A stretch of DNA of 64,000 nt. It comes from Tanypteryx hageni. Lineage: Eukaryota; Arthropoda; Insecta; Odonata; Petaluridae. Within the stretch, counting starts at the first letter, position 1, and each line of letters opens with the position of its first letter. Under the pieces are notes generated by a model. That model saw only the letters and a program-made list of their open reading frames with translations, did no database searches and was not told the DNA's origin. The stretch spans positions 177,179,956 through 177,243,955 of the forward strand of contig CM054113.1 in assembly GCA_028673005.1 (NCBI GenBank). The letters are read 5' to 3'. Both the position numbers and the translations under genes were made by a program. Shown here in pieces: positions 1-10,363 of the stretch.

Positions 1-700
1 GAAGGTTGCCTTTATTGTAAAAATCCGTTCTTAAAGTATCTTTCGGGAGTAAATTACTAATTTTGTATAAAAGTTTCCCTATGAAAGTAATTTAGCATCC
101 GATTTCCATCGATAGGCGATCTTTTTGTAAGGGTGGTGGCATCGAAAAAACGTACCCATTCCTTGTACAATCGTTTGGCGTCTTTCTGACGATACATTTC
201 AGCGTAACGCTATGAGAAAGTGCTTTTAAACTTTTGGCGCCCTTTAATATCAGATCATGATGTGGCACTATATAACCTCCGCATGATGCGGAATGCTTAA
301 CTCAACTACCGTCTCGCAGAACATCAAAAGTTCTCACAACCGGCTCGCGAGACCCTGACGGAGACGGCTGCAGCACACGCCTTCATATACCAATAAACGA
401 CAGCCTGTACTCAATGGCACGAGTAAACGACTCTCTTAAGCTTCTTTTCGTTTCCAAGTGGTCGGACGAGCAAAATGTGACCACATAAATAAATGAGAAT
501 TAGATATTAAGCCCTCTCGTCTGGCATGTTCAATGTTTTTGAAAGTAAAACAAGTTCTCGTGAAATGCTGGGCGGTTGCAGAAAGCGTTGAGCGGAACTG
601 GCTGATATGAAACGTTATTAGGAATGCTTCTCAGAGCCCTGCAAAACGAAAAAATAACCGTGTGCAAAAAACGTGCCCATTGCCTAACGGTTGTTATGGG
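1..700. other. no recognisable feature
   Basis: I see no open frame of substance, no TIR pair and no tandem repeat here. The sequence is mixed AT/GC single-copy-looking DNA. Confidence 0.4.
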
Positions 701-731
701 TCGGCCTTATAGTCGATTGCGTACACAGTAG

Positions 732-905
732 TGGACAAATATTTTGTTTTTTGTTAATTTGCAAAAATTCTGTAATTATTAAACACGAAAATATTATTGT
801 TGTGCCAAAATATTTTTCATTTTTTCTCATTTTAAAATGAAGTGCCTTAAGCGCACGAGGGTGATACAAAAAACACAAATGACCGCAAGAAAAGTGAAAG
901 TACAA
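732..905. mobile_element. possible Tc1-like element end
   Basis: The stretch starting ACAGTAGTGGACAAATATTT resembles the outer end of Tc1-type inverted repeats. I found no matching opposite end and no transposase nearby, so this would be a lone end if real. The open frame here on the minus strand looks like noise. Confidence 0.22.
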
Positions 906-1075
906 CATGCGCTGTCCTATTGAAATTCAGCAAAAAACATTAAATTTATCAACCTATTTTGGAATGGGAGGGACCATATTGTACGAAAGAAACGGGTAAA
1001 AAACTTCCTACCTACTCTAAAAACGTCCCTGGTCGGAGTTTTCTTGAAAGCAGTAAGGTTAGGATGGGAGTCTCT

Positions 1076-1117
1076 TCCCTTCTCTCTCTCTATCTCTCTC
1101 TCTTCCTCTCTCATCTC
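1076..1117. repeat. CT-rich microsatellite
   Basis: An imperfect (TC)n run of about 40 bases. It accounts for the low-complexity Glu/Arg-rich frame on the opposite strand. Confidence 0.8.
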
Positions 1118-1656
1118 CAAAGCCTTCCAACCCCCTCGGGGATATTGCCGCTCCTTTAGATTGCGGCGGAAGAGTTAATAGTATTGCAAGCTCAAGAAAT
1201 GGTGTTGGTGTACTCTTGGTTTAAGTGGTATAATAGAGATGATGGGGTTGCGGCATCCGCGAAACAAATATAGGTAGCAAAAAATGTATGCGGATGTTTT
1301 AATACTGATAGATCCATTATATACACGTATTCACACACATATACATACACGTACATGTCGTACATAGAATTCACAACAAACGGTTTACTTTCGCCCGCAT
1401 CTTAGTTCAACCATTGATTGTAAGCGTGGCTGTCCTCATCCTTACATCTATGCTATTCATTATTTAATTGTTGGCATTATTAGGTCTCGAACAATAAATT
1501 AATCCTGTAATTATGATACAGTACTATAGTACAGTATATAATAATATGTAAAATAGCATCATTACTTCTTACACACAAAAACCTCCAAAAATAATTTTTG
1601 GATACAGAAGTGTTTTTTTACATCTACATCTACATGATACCCTGCAAGTCACCTTT

Positions 1657-2440
1657 TTGGTGGATGGCAGGGGGTGCAGTGCACCAATATCCCTAGTTTT
1701 CCTACCTTATCTTTTCCTATTATGTTCTCTTATCGTCCTAGGGAAAAACGATCCTCTATATCGCTCCGTTCTACAATCGATCTCGCGAATCTTATTCTCG
1801 CTGTTCTGCCTTCCGAGATACGTCGGGCATCTGATAAGTTCTACTACCTCATTCGCTAGTCCCTCCGACATAAATTTTACCAGTAGTTTAAATCTAGCCT
1901 GCATCCTACGTTCCTCTAACGATGTCCATTTCAGATTTTCTATTAATGATGTTACGCTTAGTTTACTATCGTAATTCCTCTTTACAGATCTAGCTGCCCT
2001 GCGCTGAACATTTTTTATCTCGTTAGTGAGTCCCTTTTCGTAGGGATCTCACAGAGCTGAAACCTATTCGATATGCGGTAGAACCAAGGATAAAATAACA
2101 TAATTCTTTCACTTTTTCGGAGCTATTTCGAAATATTCTGCCTATAAAAGAGAGATCACGATGGATCGTGACTCCGAGATATTTAATCGAGTCTGAAACT
2201 GGAATCTCTACTCCGTCCAACGAATAATTAACATCCAACGAGGTACTCTTGGTTCTCCAGAAGTTGATGACGCAGCTTTTCTTTTGGTTGATCTCTAACT
2301 GCCATTTCTTACACTATGCAGAAATAGCTTCTAGGTCATTTTGGAGATACTGGTGGTCTTCCGGATTGCTTATTTCTCTATAAATGATGGTGTCGTCAGC
2401 GAAAAACCTAATTTTACTTTTGATTACTGAGCTGATATCG
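1657..2440 (-). pseudogene. LINE RT palm end and C-terminal tail
   Basis: A broken continuation of the LINE ORF2. It holds the FADD box (about 2395-2410), then IKYLGVTIHRDLSF (the usual post-palm motif), then in another frame the C-terminal tail RYRGSFFPRTIREHN. The tail pattern FFPRxIRxHN also ends the 36-38 kb copy. At least two frameshifts lie between. The plus-strand frames overlapping 1657-1974 are shadows. Confidence 0.78.
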
Positions 2441-2581
2441 TTCATAAATTAGAAATAATAACGGACCAATTACAATACCCTGCGGAACGCCAGAGACAAC
2501 CGCCACTATGTTCGAAGATTTCCCATCTATAACAACCTTCTGCTTCCTATGATTTAAAAATTCACGGATCCAACTAACGAT

Positions 2582-3289
2582 TTAAGAATTAACGCCTAAG
2601 ATTTCTAATTTCGTTATGAACTTCCTGTGATGTACTTTATCAAATGCTATCCTAAAATCTAAGAAGATGGCATCGACCTGCGTATTCTTTTCTCCGCTTC
2701 TCAGCGTACAATTCACAAAAAGACCGAGCTGTGTATCATAAGACCTACCTTTCCTAAAGCCGTGTTGACAATCATCTAACAATGAATTACTATCAAGAAA
2801 TCGCATTATGTTGCTAACGTGCATATGCTCGAGAATCTTACACGATATCGAAGTTAAGGAAATCGGCCTGTAATTTTCTGGGTTCTCCTTGTCGCCGCCA
2901 TTATGAATTGGGGTAACGTGCGCTAACTTCCAGTCGTTAGGAACCTCTCCGCGGGAAATGGATTTCTCGAATACTATCCGAAGAAAATGTTCTATTTCTT
3001 CAGATAATTCTTTTAAAACGCGAGCAGGAATTTCTGCGGGGCAGGTGGCTTTGTTATGTCTGATAGAACTAAATTTCTTTGCTATTCCCAACCCAGAAAA
3101 TACTATATCGTCCATCAGTTCCCTCCTTATTGCGGGTGCATAATGTACGCAATGGTCACTGACGGCTGAAAATGCTTTTACAAAATGACTGTTTAACAGT
3201 TTGGCTTTATCTACGCTATCATGAATAACGGCACCCGAATCATTACGCAGGGAAGGTATGGTAGGGCCTCTACCTTGGACCTCTCTCAC
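2582..3289 (-). pseudogene. LINE reverse transcriptase, N-terminal half
   Basis: A 235-residue frame with the early RT motifs: VPNDWKLAHVTPIHNGGD, then NYRPISLTSISCKILEH (motif 1/2 region), QHGFRKGRS, and FLDFRIAFDKVHH (motif A with its first catalytic Asp). It stops at 2582 just after ILGVNS. The palm continues downstream in another frame: on the minus strand around 2390-2420, RFFADDT gives the FADD catalytic box. Motif A and FADD are therefore both readable but in separate frames. It aligns by eye with the RT of the 36-38 kb copy, which has the same HVTPIHKGGDKENPENYRP block. Confidence 0.88.
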
Positions 3290-3313
3290 ATAGGACCAAA
3301 ACGCTTTAGGGTC

Positions 3314-3847
3314 CTACTTCAAATAATTATTTAGTACCTTATTCCTGAAGTTAGTAAAAGCCTCGCGCATAGTATTTTTCGCTTTAGCGCGGGATTCCTT
3401 ATATGTCTGAACTTCAGGTACTCTATACTTGTCGGATGATATAGACGGCATATTTTTTATTTTCGCGTGACTTATTCTCTGACGCCTAATCGCACTCCTA
3501 ACTTGCTTATTGTACCAACGTGGCGCTTTATTGTCGACCTTCAATTTAATTGGAATATACATATCGATGCCCTCTATCAATATATCCTTGAATAATGTCC
3601 ATGACGACTCAGCACCTGATCGTTTGATCACATCACGGATACCAGGTAGTCTTTCACGTAGGCGCGACTTGAATCTTGAAAAGTCTGCCTTAGCAAATAT
3701 ATAAAACTTTCTTTGAGGTTTAGGGTGCTTATCGATTTTCCACCTACACTCTGCATATACGGCCAGATGATCACTTATTCCATCTACGAGTAACAATTCT
3801 ATTTTGTTTACGAGTTTTTTGACAAAATGTATTGTGTGATGTATCAT
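3314..3847 (-). pseudogene. LINE endonuclease C-terminus and linker
   Basis: A 177-residue frame. Near residue 24 it carries SDHLAVYAE, the typical last motif (SDH) of the AP-type endonuclease/exonuclease/phosphatase domain of non-LTR elements. The rest is the basic linker between endonuclease and RT, with RWYNKQVRSAIRRQR, a pattern common in CR1/Jockey-like ORF2. The N-terminal catalytic residues are not present. The frame joins the RT frame at 2582-3289 only across a stop near 3316. A clearly related linker (AFxNxxxKVL) recurs at 36644 in the plus-strand copy. Not functional. Confidence 0.82.
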
Positions 3848-4013
3848 TCTGTTCTATTTTGGTTTAAAATGGTACATTTTTGCCACAAAAGTTTGCAAGA
3901 AAAATAATCCTTACTTTGGTTAATAGTAGATAAACGGGGACCTTACGGCTGTCAATCCCTTGGACAGTCATTATACCGCGAGATTCCTCAAGTCCTCGAT
4001 TGTGCCAAACCCG

Positions 4014-4450
4014 TGCACACTAATTCAGTCCGGAGGTCAAAAAAACATACTAACACAGTCCCGGGGTTTTCGGAAGGACATGCTAACTCAGTCCCACCGC
4101 GAAACAAAATTTTCCTTCCCATTTTTCAAAAGCTTAGTACTGTCTGTACTAAAAGTAGCATTCTAGAAATACCAATGTGTCGCCCATTATACCGTGGAGA
4201 GTAAAAAGCTGACAGAAATAGTTTGGACAACTTTTAAATGTGCCATGTGCCATTTTCATTGGTCGAAAAACCAACTGTTTTTGACGCTGTCATCTATAAA
4301 CATAAATTTCTCTGGTCGATTACTTTTTAAATCCATTGAATCTAGTGCCTGTGCGGGGGACTGAGTTAGTAGGGGCCTCTAACAACCGCGAAACTGTGCT
4401 AGTATGCGACCTTATCAAATAACAACAACCCGGGACTGAGTTGGTATGCA
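4014..4450. mobile_element. MITE with three-fold iterated terminal repeats
   Basis: The left end carries three copies of a motif close to CATACTAACTCAGTCCC (starting near 4016, 4047 and 4079). The right end carries three inverted copies (near 4350, 4400 and 4430). The arrangement makes TIRs of about 90 bp built from three roughly 31 bp-spaced units. There is no coding capacity. Iterated terminal motifs usually serve as transposase binding sites, but which transposase is unknown here. A TGCA palindrome flanks both sides and could be the target site or part of the end. Confidence 0.6.
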
Positions 4451-4534
4451 TCGGTGCGAACCCTTCCTCGACGCCCGAGCTCACCCTTTCCAGTGGGGTA
4501 TCCCCTGACCGAAGAGATGATTAAGCATGAATTA

Positions 4535-5709
4535 ATTAAAACTTTTAAATGCATTTTTGGAGAGAATTCACCTATGTTTAACACTGTGTATAGTTTATCG
4601 ACAATGCACGACTTTTAAAAGGCTTTCTACGGCAAATATTGAGGAATTTGATATTTTTCGCTCCAAGGTACCAACCCAGAGGTTTTGATTCTCGCGGTTT
4701 CTGACCCATTTAAACGCTCTTATATATCACGAGGCGATATTACACCATTATGTTGTCATTCCAACTATCATGAGTTTTAATTTCTTTCTGCTAGATTTTT
4801 GCACTTGAATATAAAAAATGTGACACTAAATTTTGCAGGCCCCTTAAATGCTATAAAATAATAGAATTTAAAGTTCAATGGTCAAGTGCAACCACCTTAT
4901 TAGCGTATTTATCGCAACCTTCCATATGTTGCAGTTTATGTTCTGATGGGAAACCCCATGTGAATAGGGTTATCAGATGCTGATAGTCACAACCGAGAAA
5001 AAATGAGTTTTGAAGGAGAAAATCCGCAACATTTAAAAAAAACGGGACAGTGGGAATGCTACTATTTTTAAATGTTCCATGCTCTATATTTGAAATAAAA
5101 ATGTTTAGAATAGAGGAAGTACATTTTTATTTATTTTAATAGCAATTTAGTTTATATATTTAATGAATAATTTAACAGTATTACAATAAAGTAGCCAAAG
5201 GTTTTTTTAGTCATATTTTAGATTTCTTCTATCTGCCTTAATCAAATTTTGATCCTTTGTTTATCATCTCATAAAAATCTTAACCAATTCACATGGGGTC
5301 TTCCATCAGAACATAAACTGTAACATACGGAGAGATAAGGTAATAAGGTGGTTGAACTTGACTATTGAACTTTAAAATCTATTATTTTATAGTATTTGGG
5401 GGCCTTCAAAAATTTAGTGTCACATTTTTAATATTTCAAGCGCAAAAATGAAGCAGGACGAAATTCAAACTCATGATAGTTGAAATGAGAACATAATGGT
5501 GTAATATCGCCTCGTGATATATAAGAGCGTTTAAATGTGGCAGAAATCGCGGGAATCGAACCCCCTGGATTGGTACCCTTGATCGAAAAATATCAACTTC
5601 CTTAATATTTGCCGTAGAAAGCCGTTTAAAGACGTGCATAGTTGAGAAACTACGTACAGTGTTAGACAGAGGTAAATTCTCATCAGAAAAGCATTAAAAA
5701 GTTTTAAGT
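4535..5709. mobile_element. foldback element, arms about 430 bp
   Basis: A long imperfect inverted repeat. The left arm is 4535-4970 and the right arm 5283-5709, about 80-85% alike by eye, with a 312 bp AT-rich loop (4971-5282). Matching blocks run the full arm: GCTTTCTACGGCAAATATT, ATCACGAGGCGATATTACAC, GTTCAATRGTCAAGT and CCCCATGTGAAT. There is no transposase frame. The inner loop shows no gene. It could be a foldback transposon, a long-TIR MITE, or a head-to-head insertion of two copies. A transcript would form a long double-stranded RNA hairpin. Confidence 0.85.
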
Positions 5710-5794
5710 AAATCGTGCTCCACCGTTTGTTTCATTCGTCGCTGTTTTCAAGAACTCATTTCCGACATGTATTGGGGACTGACTATATATACAG

Positions 5795-5985
5795 TAACTT
5801 AAGGAAAAGGAAAGGTAGTGATGAGGGTGGCAACAATGTGTTGAAGGAAGCCCAGTGGACACTTACCAAGTTGAGGATCAAGTAGGCAGGCTGCTGGGCG
5901 TCGAAGAGACATACAAAACACGCACACAAAAACACGAAAGCTTTTCGGGCATATATCCTTCATCAGCGATGGAGAGAAGGAGTAT
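5795..5985 (-). mobile_element. Penelope-like element 3' end with hammerhead-like core
   Basis: Minus-strand fragment. It starts (right) with CTGATGA (5960-5966), a short stem region, then GAAA (5943-5946), the two conserved cores of a hammerhead ribozyme as found in Penelope-like retroelements. It ends (left) in an 88 bp terminal block at 5795-5882. That terminal block occurs twice more in the window (27424-27511 and 60366-60453), always in minus orientation and always beside TA-rich DNA, so it is taken as the 3' tail of the family. No coding sequence remains in this copy. Confidence 0.6.
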
Positions 5986-5986
5986 A

Positions 5987-7097
5987 CTAGTAAAAGGTGC
6001 TTTCATTCTGCAAGCATTTCATCTTACCTTGAAAAGACATTCATTTTTCAGAGAGATATTTCATCAATGGCAATATTTTTTTAATTCTAAAGATTTCACC
6101 TTAGCACCGATTTTCGTTCTTTCCTTATGTAACAATAATAGAGTAAAACAATCCCTAAAATTTTCAATTTTAATAATATTATACTTTTTCCACGGTAGGG
6201 TACTAAAATCACACATTTCTGCCAAATTTTAAAGTTGTAGCTTATCTAGAAGTGAAATAATATTGATCTATTTGTTTAAATTAAAAAAAACATTTACGGC
6301 TGCAACAACATATTCATAGAGATTTTCAAATGTTTATTTGGGTATGTACACTAAGCTCTAAATAACTTTAAATTTCAGCGTCATCACGACATTACTTTTT
6401 CAAAATTCTCTAATATTTTGTTTTTGGATTTTGACGTCGTTTTATGTTTACGCCGTATTATTAAATCAATTGCATTATAATACAATCCACTGATTCTCTT
6501 TAGAAGCACTAGATTAAACCTATTATTATATACAGTCATCAACCCCCATAATTGAAATGAGTAACGTTCTTATATTTAATAACATATATCGCGTTTTAAA
6601 ATTATGACGTCATCATATGTATACGTCTTAGGTTGAAATCAATAGGACAATAAGAATTTCCCTATTAAAAAGCATTAAAGCGATGCTATTATAATACGGA
6701 TTTCCAATTCACATTGAAAAGCATTGTCCCGGTTGCTATGGTAGCTAAAGTTCTTTATTGTTGAGCATCTGCTTTTTCCGAATAAAAACATATTTCTTCG
6801 TCAATTCGGTACCGATTTGAATTTAGATTTAAAAAATAAGAAACCTCATACTTTTAGTTTTAGAACTGTTTTCTTCCCGAGTCTTTATCTGTATTATAAC
6901 TAATTTAAAATGCAAATTTATGAAACTCTGCACGGATTTCCATGTTTATTTAATGGAGTATCGAAATGGAAAATTGAGGTCAAAAATGCCCCACTAAAAA
7001 TAAAAAAATTTGGAATTTTTGATTGGTCTGGTTGATTGCACCTAATAACCTATAATCCAGTCAAATTTCAGGTCGGTGGCGTATCTAGAAGTACCTT
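5987..7097 (-). mobile_element. Helitron-like non-autonomous element
   Basis: On the minus strand the 3' end is a hairpin (CTTGC/GCAAG type, slightly decayed) followed about 10-12 nt later by ACTAG and then T, at 5986-5990. This is the canonical Helitron 3' layout: hairpin, CTRR, T. The body is homologous to 26.2-26.55 and 28.0-28.8 kb near the hairpin, and to the 7566-9081 element in its 5' half (the GTACTTCTAGA and GAAATGGAAnATTG blocks). The 5' end runs into a TA microsatellite and is not resolved. No Rep/helicase coding. Confidence 0.58.
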
Positions 7098-7100
7098 TAG

Positions 7101-7162
<62 letters not shown>
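7098..7162. repeat. (TA)n microsatellite
   Basis: About 32 TA units between the Helitron-like end and a LINE 3' end. A second array follows at 7214-7275. Confidence 0.95.
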
Positions 7163-7165
<3 letters not shown>

Positions 7166-7208
7166 TAGGTAGTCTGTCCGTAGACAGGTCCGTGATTATT
7201 CATGGTTA

Positions 7209-7213
<5 letters not shown>
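7163..7213 (-). repeat. duplicated LINE 3' terminus
   Basis: A 50 bp block ending a LINE (tail hairpin CTGTC/GACAG) that recurs at 7276-7322 next to the LINE body. The two blocks and their TA arrays form a tandem duplication of about 113 bp, probably by unequal exchange through the TA arrays. Confidence 0.85.
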
Positions 7214-7275
<62 letters not shown>

Positions 7276-7278
<3 letters not shown>

Positions 7279-7500
7279 TAGGTAGTCTGTCCGTAGACAG
7301 GTCCGTGATTATTCATGGTTAAACCTGGTTCTCCATATACTCCTATTTTCCGCTGTCCTCTTCATATCTTTATAGCTCTCTTTCCCTTTAAAATCGTGTA
7401 TCAGCTGAAACCTTTTCATACCTCTTTCCCTTTTTCCATCTAGTTTTCCTTCTAAATCGTCTTAATCGTACTCTCTCCTCAGGCAATGTCCAACCCAGTT
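7276..7500 (-). mobile_element. LINE 3' end fragment (RTE-like C-terminus)
   Basis: On the minus strand this reads, with frameshifts, a basic C-terminal stretch with GKESYKDMKRTAENR, then WRTRF, then GPVYGQTTYD. This pattern (K/R-rich, WRTRF, GPVxxQTT) is common at the C-terminus of RTE-like or related LINE ORF2s in arthropods. The element ends in a short hairpin (CTGTC, 4 nt, GACAG) and a (TA)n tail. It is strongly 5'-truncated. The exact LINE clade is uncertain. Its terminal hairpin is shared with the SINE at 10.36 kb. Confidence 0.6.
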
Positions 7501-7565
7501 TGCCTTCCTCTTTTTAATAGTCTGTATAATCAATATATATATATTTATTTATTTATATATATCCA

Positions 7566-9081
7566 CGAGTATTCGGTGCTTGTAAACTGCCTGGGGTCAA
7601 ATCGCCGTACACCAAGATTTAAACTCGTAAATAAACCAACGCGAACTCCAGGGCAAAAGCACTTCAGTCACGTGGAGCCTATATGTATTAAATAGAAAAT
7701 TCTATGCGTAATAGCAGTATATTTATAATTTTCCGTGAAATTAAGGCAACTGTCCCTAATTTCCAAATTCTCTGGCAGTCGGCTAGTGTCCAAGTTTTCA
7801 TATTTCAAGTTTAGTAACTCAGATAGTCATGTATGAGCATTAAGAAGAATCATCATTAAGACAATACCCTATACATACAATTTATGGAATATTAGGATAT
7901 TTTCTGTTAAGATTATGTAATTATCATCCATATCTTTAGCGCGTATTCGAATAAAAAATATCGAGAAATATGTATGACGCCATTAACAATTAACAATTTA
8001 ACAATTGAAAAGAGTCCAAATTTCTCGAAAAACTACGAAATAACATTGAAATACTTTTCACGTTTTACCGTAACCGCTATCAGGGTTGCTTCTATTGTAA
8101 TCCCTTATAGTCCTAGAGAAAAACATACCTATTCGCTCCTTCCTACAGTCGATAGCCCAAATTGAATCGTAATGTCATTATGCTTTCAGTAGTACATGAG
8201 AATTGAAATTATCTATGATACCTTCAATCACAGTGCGTGATGCAATTTCTATTTTAGATAGAGCAAAATCTTACATATTATCGAATGAAAATATTGGTGA
8301 TGATGTTTTCATAATATGCATAATATTGAAAATTAGAATAAGTTAACATATATGCTTATGGTAATAAACTTGATGTTAATTCGATTAAAGAAAAATGAAA
8401 AAAATATAATTCCGCAACTCGAATAATTTCTGCTTTCCTTTGAGATTCGAGTTATAGAAGTTCCACTGTATATATACAAATATTTAAAAATATATTTCCA
8501 TAACTAGAAATTTCTATTACTCGAATAGTTATTACTTTTCCTTGAGATTCGAGTTACGGAAGTTCAACTGTAATTCGCTATGACGGCATTAATTTCCATT
8601 AAAAGCATTAAATCACTGCAACCGTATCGTATAATATCAGATCCCTTTAAAAGCATTGAGGTCGTCGCCATAGTATTCAAAGATTTTCATTGTTGAAAAG
8701 AGGAAAAATTCCCACTTTTTCCGACAAAAAGCAGATATTTACGCTAATTCGGTAGGTATTTTGCTTTCAAAAATTAAGAACTCCATTCTTTCAGAGAAAT
8801 AACTGTTTTTACTCGAATTCGTATCTCAATTTAAAGTAATTTAAAAATACATTTTTAGAAAGCCTTGCACAGAATTCCATGCTTTTCTTATGGGGCATTG
8901 AAATGAAACATTGGGGTTAGAAAGACCCCTTAAATATAAACTTTTCTGTGATTTTTTATTTTTCTCTTAGGTTGTGTCACACATCCTACCAACATACCAA
9001 ATTTCAGATTTCTATCCCTCGTAGAAGTTCCTCAGAGTTTTGTGTCAGTGAATGAGGCACAAGTAGCTATTTTATTATAGA
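7566..9081 (-). mobile_element. Helitron-like element, copy 1 of 1.4-1.5 kb family
   Basis: Inverted relative to its sister at 60513-61909 and alignable over its full length. On the minus strand it begins TCTATAATAA (5' TC, as in Helitrons) and ends with a hairpin region and ACTCG followed by T. The end is CTCG instead of the usual CTRR. Inside are two pogo-type terminal sequences (CAGTGGAACTTCTATAACTCG at about 8436-8455 inverted, and a variant near 8550), also present in the sister copy, so they were acquired before amplification. The short frame at 7974-8165 has a counterpart in the sister (shared core YFSRFTVTAIRVAS), but both are broken around it. Confidence 0.62.
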
Positions 9082-10290
9082 TATCCTTTACATATTATTA
9101 TGCAATACATTGAACATCTCCTTTCACATTTTCTATCCTTAATTGATGGGCAAAGTGAAGATCTTTTTCCTGTTCTAGGTGTCTCATTGTTTACATTTTC
9201 AGGAACAAGAATGATTTTTTCATAGTCTCCATTGTAGCTTTATACAATCAAGGATTTTTTTATCTCCTTGCCATGTACGGTAGCATCAACCCCTTGGACA
9301 GCTTTTCTAGAAATAACCTTCTTCTGTGGTTCTTTCCACACTCAAAATGTGGTTGTTAATCTTAAAATGATTGCATTTCAATTATTGCTGCGACGTACAT
9401 AATGTGTCACTATACGGCAATATGCCATCTCTTCGTCTGTCGCTTGCACGTATAGTCATGTACAGTATAGTATGTATAGTTTTACTTATCTTCTGATCCA
9501 AAAGATCAACGCCACCTCTTGTTTTGCACTCAATAATATTACGGGATAGTTCTTTTTTGGTGCGTTCTTAACTAAGGTCATATGTAGGGTCAGTCATTTT
9601 TCCAATATATACCAATGGCATGAAAAGCTATTCTAAGTACCTAATTTTAATATGCGAATGATTAATGCTCTACATTCAAATGTATTCCTTATTGTAAATT
9701 ACGTAACGAATGTTGTTTAAATTGACTGCTATGAAAAAAATTTCTCTCTCCTACTCTCTCTGTCTCTGTCTTACTAATTGTAAGAGCATTCAAAGCACGC
9801 TTTCGCCCATAAGGATTGAAATAACAATAAGATTTCGAGTTTTAACAATGTAATAGGTTGGAAAGGAAACATCCCAATTAAATGCCAAGATTTCTCCAAA
9901 ATATTTTAATTAAATGTTTAACATGACAAATTTTCTGTAGGCGGAAAAAGGTGAACAGAATAAAATACTTCATAGTGTTTCTTTAAATGAGCTAGATTGG
10001 AAGATCATAGATTAATTCTTTCTAATTTAGATCTCAAAAATAATACAAGCCTGCAAGTCAAAAAGTCGATTTTTACGTGTTATCATATGGGAAATGGAAA
10101 TGTCTACCTCGGAGTCGAACCTAGGACTTTTTTCGTGATTTCTTTTCGTTATCATCTTACAATATGTGAATCGATCATTCCTGCCAAAATATCAAAAATG
10201 TATCTTGTTCTAATATCGAGTTATTCGCATTTTTATAGCGTGACAGAGGGAGCCACATAGGGACAAAGGGACAGAAGTAGCCTTTTATTA
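9082..10290. other. no recognisable feature
   Basis: AT-rich DNA. I see no TIR pair, no protein similarity and no array. The frame at 9997-10260 has no recognisable motif. Confidence 0.4.
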
Positions 10291-10291
10291 T

Positions 10292-10296
10292 TGTTA

Positions 10297-10362
<66 letters not shown>
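10292..10362. repeat. (TA)n microsatellite
   Basis: Long TA array directly abutting the 5' end of a SINE. Confidence 0.95.

Positions 10363-10363
<1 letters not shown>

Larger units (their letters stand above)
1617..3870 (-). mobile_element. CR1-like non-LTR retrotransposon, copy 1 (decayed)
   Basis: A LINE on the minus strand, running from the distal endonuclease (right) through reverse transcriptase to the 3' end (left). The 3' terminus is marked by a short (GATGTA)n tail, seen on the plus strand as a CATCTA repeat at 1621-1635, preceded by a conserved block GCACCCCCTGCCA. The same block and tail end the second copy at 36-38.3 kb, so both belong to one family. The 5' part (ORF1 and most of the endonuclease) is missing, as expected from 5' truncation. 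Stops and frameshifts interrupt every domain, so it is dead. Clade assignment (CR1/L2-like) rests on the tail type, RT motifs and the esterase-like ORF1 of the sister copy. Confidence 0.88.
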
